Below, piece after piece: positions 63,431-64,000 of a stretch of DNA of 64,000 bases. The DNA comes from Lolliginicoccus lacisalsi. GTDB lineage: Bacteria > Actinomycetota > Actinomycetes > Mycobacteriales > Mycobacteriaceae. The notes below the pieces were generated by a model. That model had not been told where the DNA came from. It ran no database searches and saw nothing but the letters and a program-made list of their open reading frames with translations. A program made the translations under genes and the position numbers. The stretch spans positions 158,434 through 222,433 of the forward strand of contig NZ_JACYWE010000002.1 of NCBI RefSeq assembly GCF_014841105.1, written 5' to 3'. Within the stretch, counting starts at the first letter, position 1. Each line of letters opens with the position of its first letter.

Positions 63431-64000
63431 CTACCGGGCCGCGGCGTGGGCGAGCGCGGATTCCGTGCGGCAGCCGACGATCGCCGGGGCCTCGCGGATC
63501 AGTTCGTCGTTCACGAGCGCCTCGACCATGAACAGGGCGAAGTCGATTCGCCGGGTGATGTTGCTCGCGAGGACGGGGTCTCCGACGTGACGGCTCCACA
63601 CGGGCAGTCCCTGGCTCTCGCCCTCCTCGAGGTCGCTTCCGCGCACCACTGTCCATAGCGTGTCGCTGGCGAAGATCCGGTCGCAGGCCCGCACTTGGTC
63701 GCGCACATCGACGAGCCGGGCGAGCCGCGCAAGGGCCGATATCGCCGCCACCGTGGCCCGGAACGTGCGGGAGTACTGATCCTTGCCGTCGCGGGTGATG
63801 TGCCAGCCGCACGAGAACACCAGCCGGGCGCCCGGCTCCGCATGGTCGAGCACGGCCTGGGCGGTGCCGCTCGCGTAGTCGTGCACGCCCCAGGGGACCA
63901 GGACGACGAGAACGCCATCGCATCCGGCGACGGCTTGCTTGATCACGTCCGGGTCATTGGTGCGGCCTGGGACGACGGTGATGCGGCCGGCGAACTCGTC
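63431..64000 (-). CDS. NAD(P)-binding (atypical SDR/NmrA-like) protein, N-terminus missing
   Basis: 190 codons are inside the window and the frame continues past the right edge. The visible part reads DEFAGRITVVPGRTNDPDVIKQAVAGCDGVLVVLVPWGVHDYASG, the second and third Rossmann strands of NmrA/atypical SDR proteins. Later WTVVRGSDLEEGESQG and SNITRRIDFALFMVEALVNDELIREAPAIVG give the substrate-binding end. No catalytic YxxxK is seen in this part. Function is unknown beyond NAD(P) binding. Confidence 0.85.
   Translation of the reverse strand, partial: DEFAGRITVVPGRTNDPDVIKQAVAGCDGVLVVLVPWGVHDYASGTAQAVLDHAEPGARLVFSCGWHITRDGKDQYSRTFRATVAAISALARLARLVDVRDQVRACDRIFASDTLWTVVRGSDLEEGESQGLPVWSRHVGDPVLASNITRRIDFALFMVEALVNDELIREAPAIVGCRTESALAHAAAR

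Overview
The window comes from a high-GC actinomycete of the order Mycobacteriales that makes mycolic acids, but it is probably not a Mycobacterium species. The evidence is gene content and order. From memory of the M. tuberculosis map, positions 1-21.6 kb follow Rv2464c-Rv2478c (nei, rpiB, Rv2466c, pepN, Rv2468c, HNH protein, glbO, aglA, Rv2474c, Rv2475c, NAD-glutamate dehydrogenase, ettA, ssb-like). Positions 50.5-56.4 kb follow Rv2509-Rv2518c (cmrA, orn, tRNA-His, tRNA-Lys, L,D-transpeptidase). CmrA is the mycolate-motif reductase. Genus cannot be fixed from the sequence alone.

Layout. 0-9.2 kb: repair, pentose phosphate, thiol and peptidase genes, an MpaB-like oxygenase with a divergent TetR regulator, and a small membrane protein overlapping a DUF5130 gene. 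9.2-21.6 kb: MscS channel, trHbO, alpha-glucosidase, two hotdog thioesterases around the 1673-residue glutamate dehydrogenase, EttA and an OB-fold protein. 22-24 kb: CopD-CtaG fusion. 24.2-27.4 kb: a four-gene SipW-type secretion operon, with two small exported proteins carrying alternative signals, their signal peptidase and a long Pro/Thr-tailed secreted protein. 27.5-33.8 kb: tRNA-Arg, a flavin monooxygenase, MFS and APC transporters, a TM2 protein, a methyltransferase and DUF4383. 33.8-37.7 kb: sigK-rskA-molybdopterin oxidoreductase-fasciclin lipoprotein. 37.7-46 kb: macrodomain hydrolase, an adenylation-carrier-acyltransferase fusion behind a predicted iron-repressed promoter, UMF1 transporter, PadR regulator and FadH-like reductase. 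46-50.5 kb: rhodanese/Lrp pair, a PPOX protein with an apparent ACG start, a zinc dehydrogenase and an LppZ-like lipoprotein. 50.5-57.3 kb: cmrA-fadD, orn, tRNAs, lipoprotein, L,D-transpeptidase and a YciI-like protein. 57.6-62.5 kb: CoA-binding protein and a ugpAEBC-type ABC importer. 62.6-64 kb: a VOC gene with a perfect LexA box and a truncated NAD(P)-binding protein.

The most unusual structural signal is non-coding. At least eleven intergenic inverted repeats occur, and most sit next to short GC-rich tandem repeats that differ at each site. Two families have fixed lengths. One is 47 bp (four copies, 16-base arms reading GTGCGAAAAACGACAG and its complement, 15-base spacer). The other is 39 bp (three copies, 14-base arms reading GTGGAAACTTTTCC, 11-base spacer). 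One copy of the 47-bp element was duplicated together with the 3' end of the neighbouring Lrp gene and now lies upstream of the PPOX gene. I do not recognise these elements as a described family.

All coordinates, motifs and inverted repeats were read by eye. Family assignments rest on recognised motifs and remembered synteny, with no database search.
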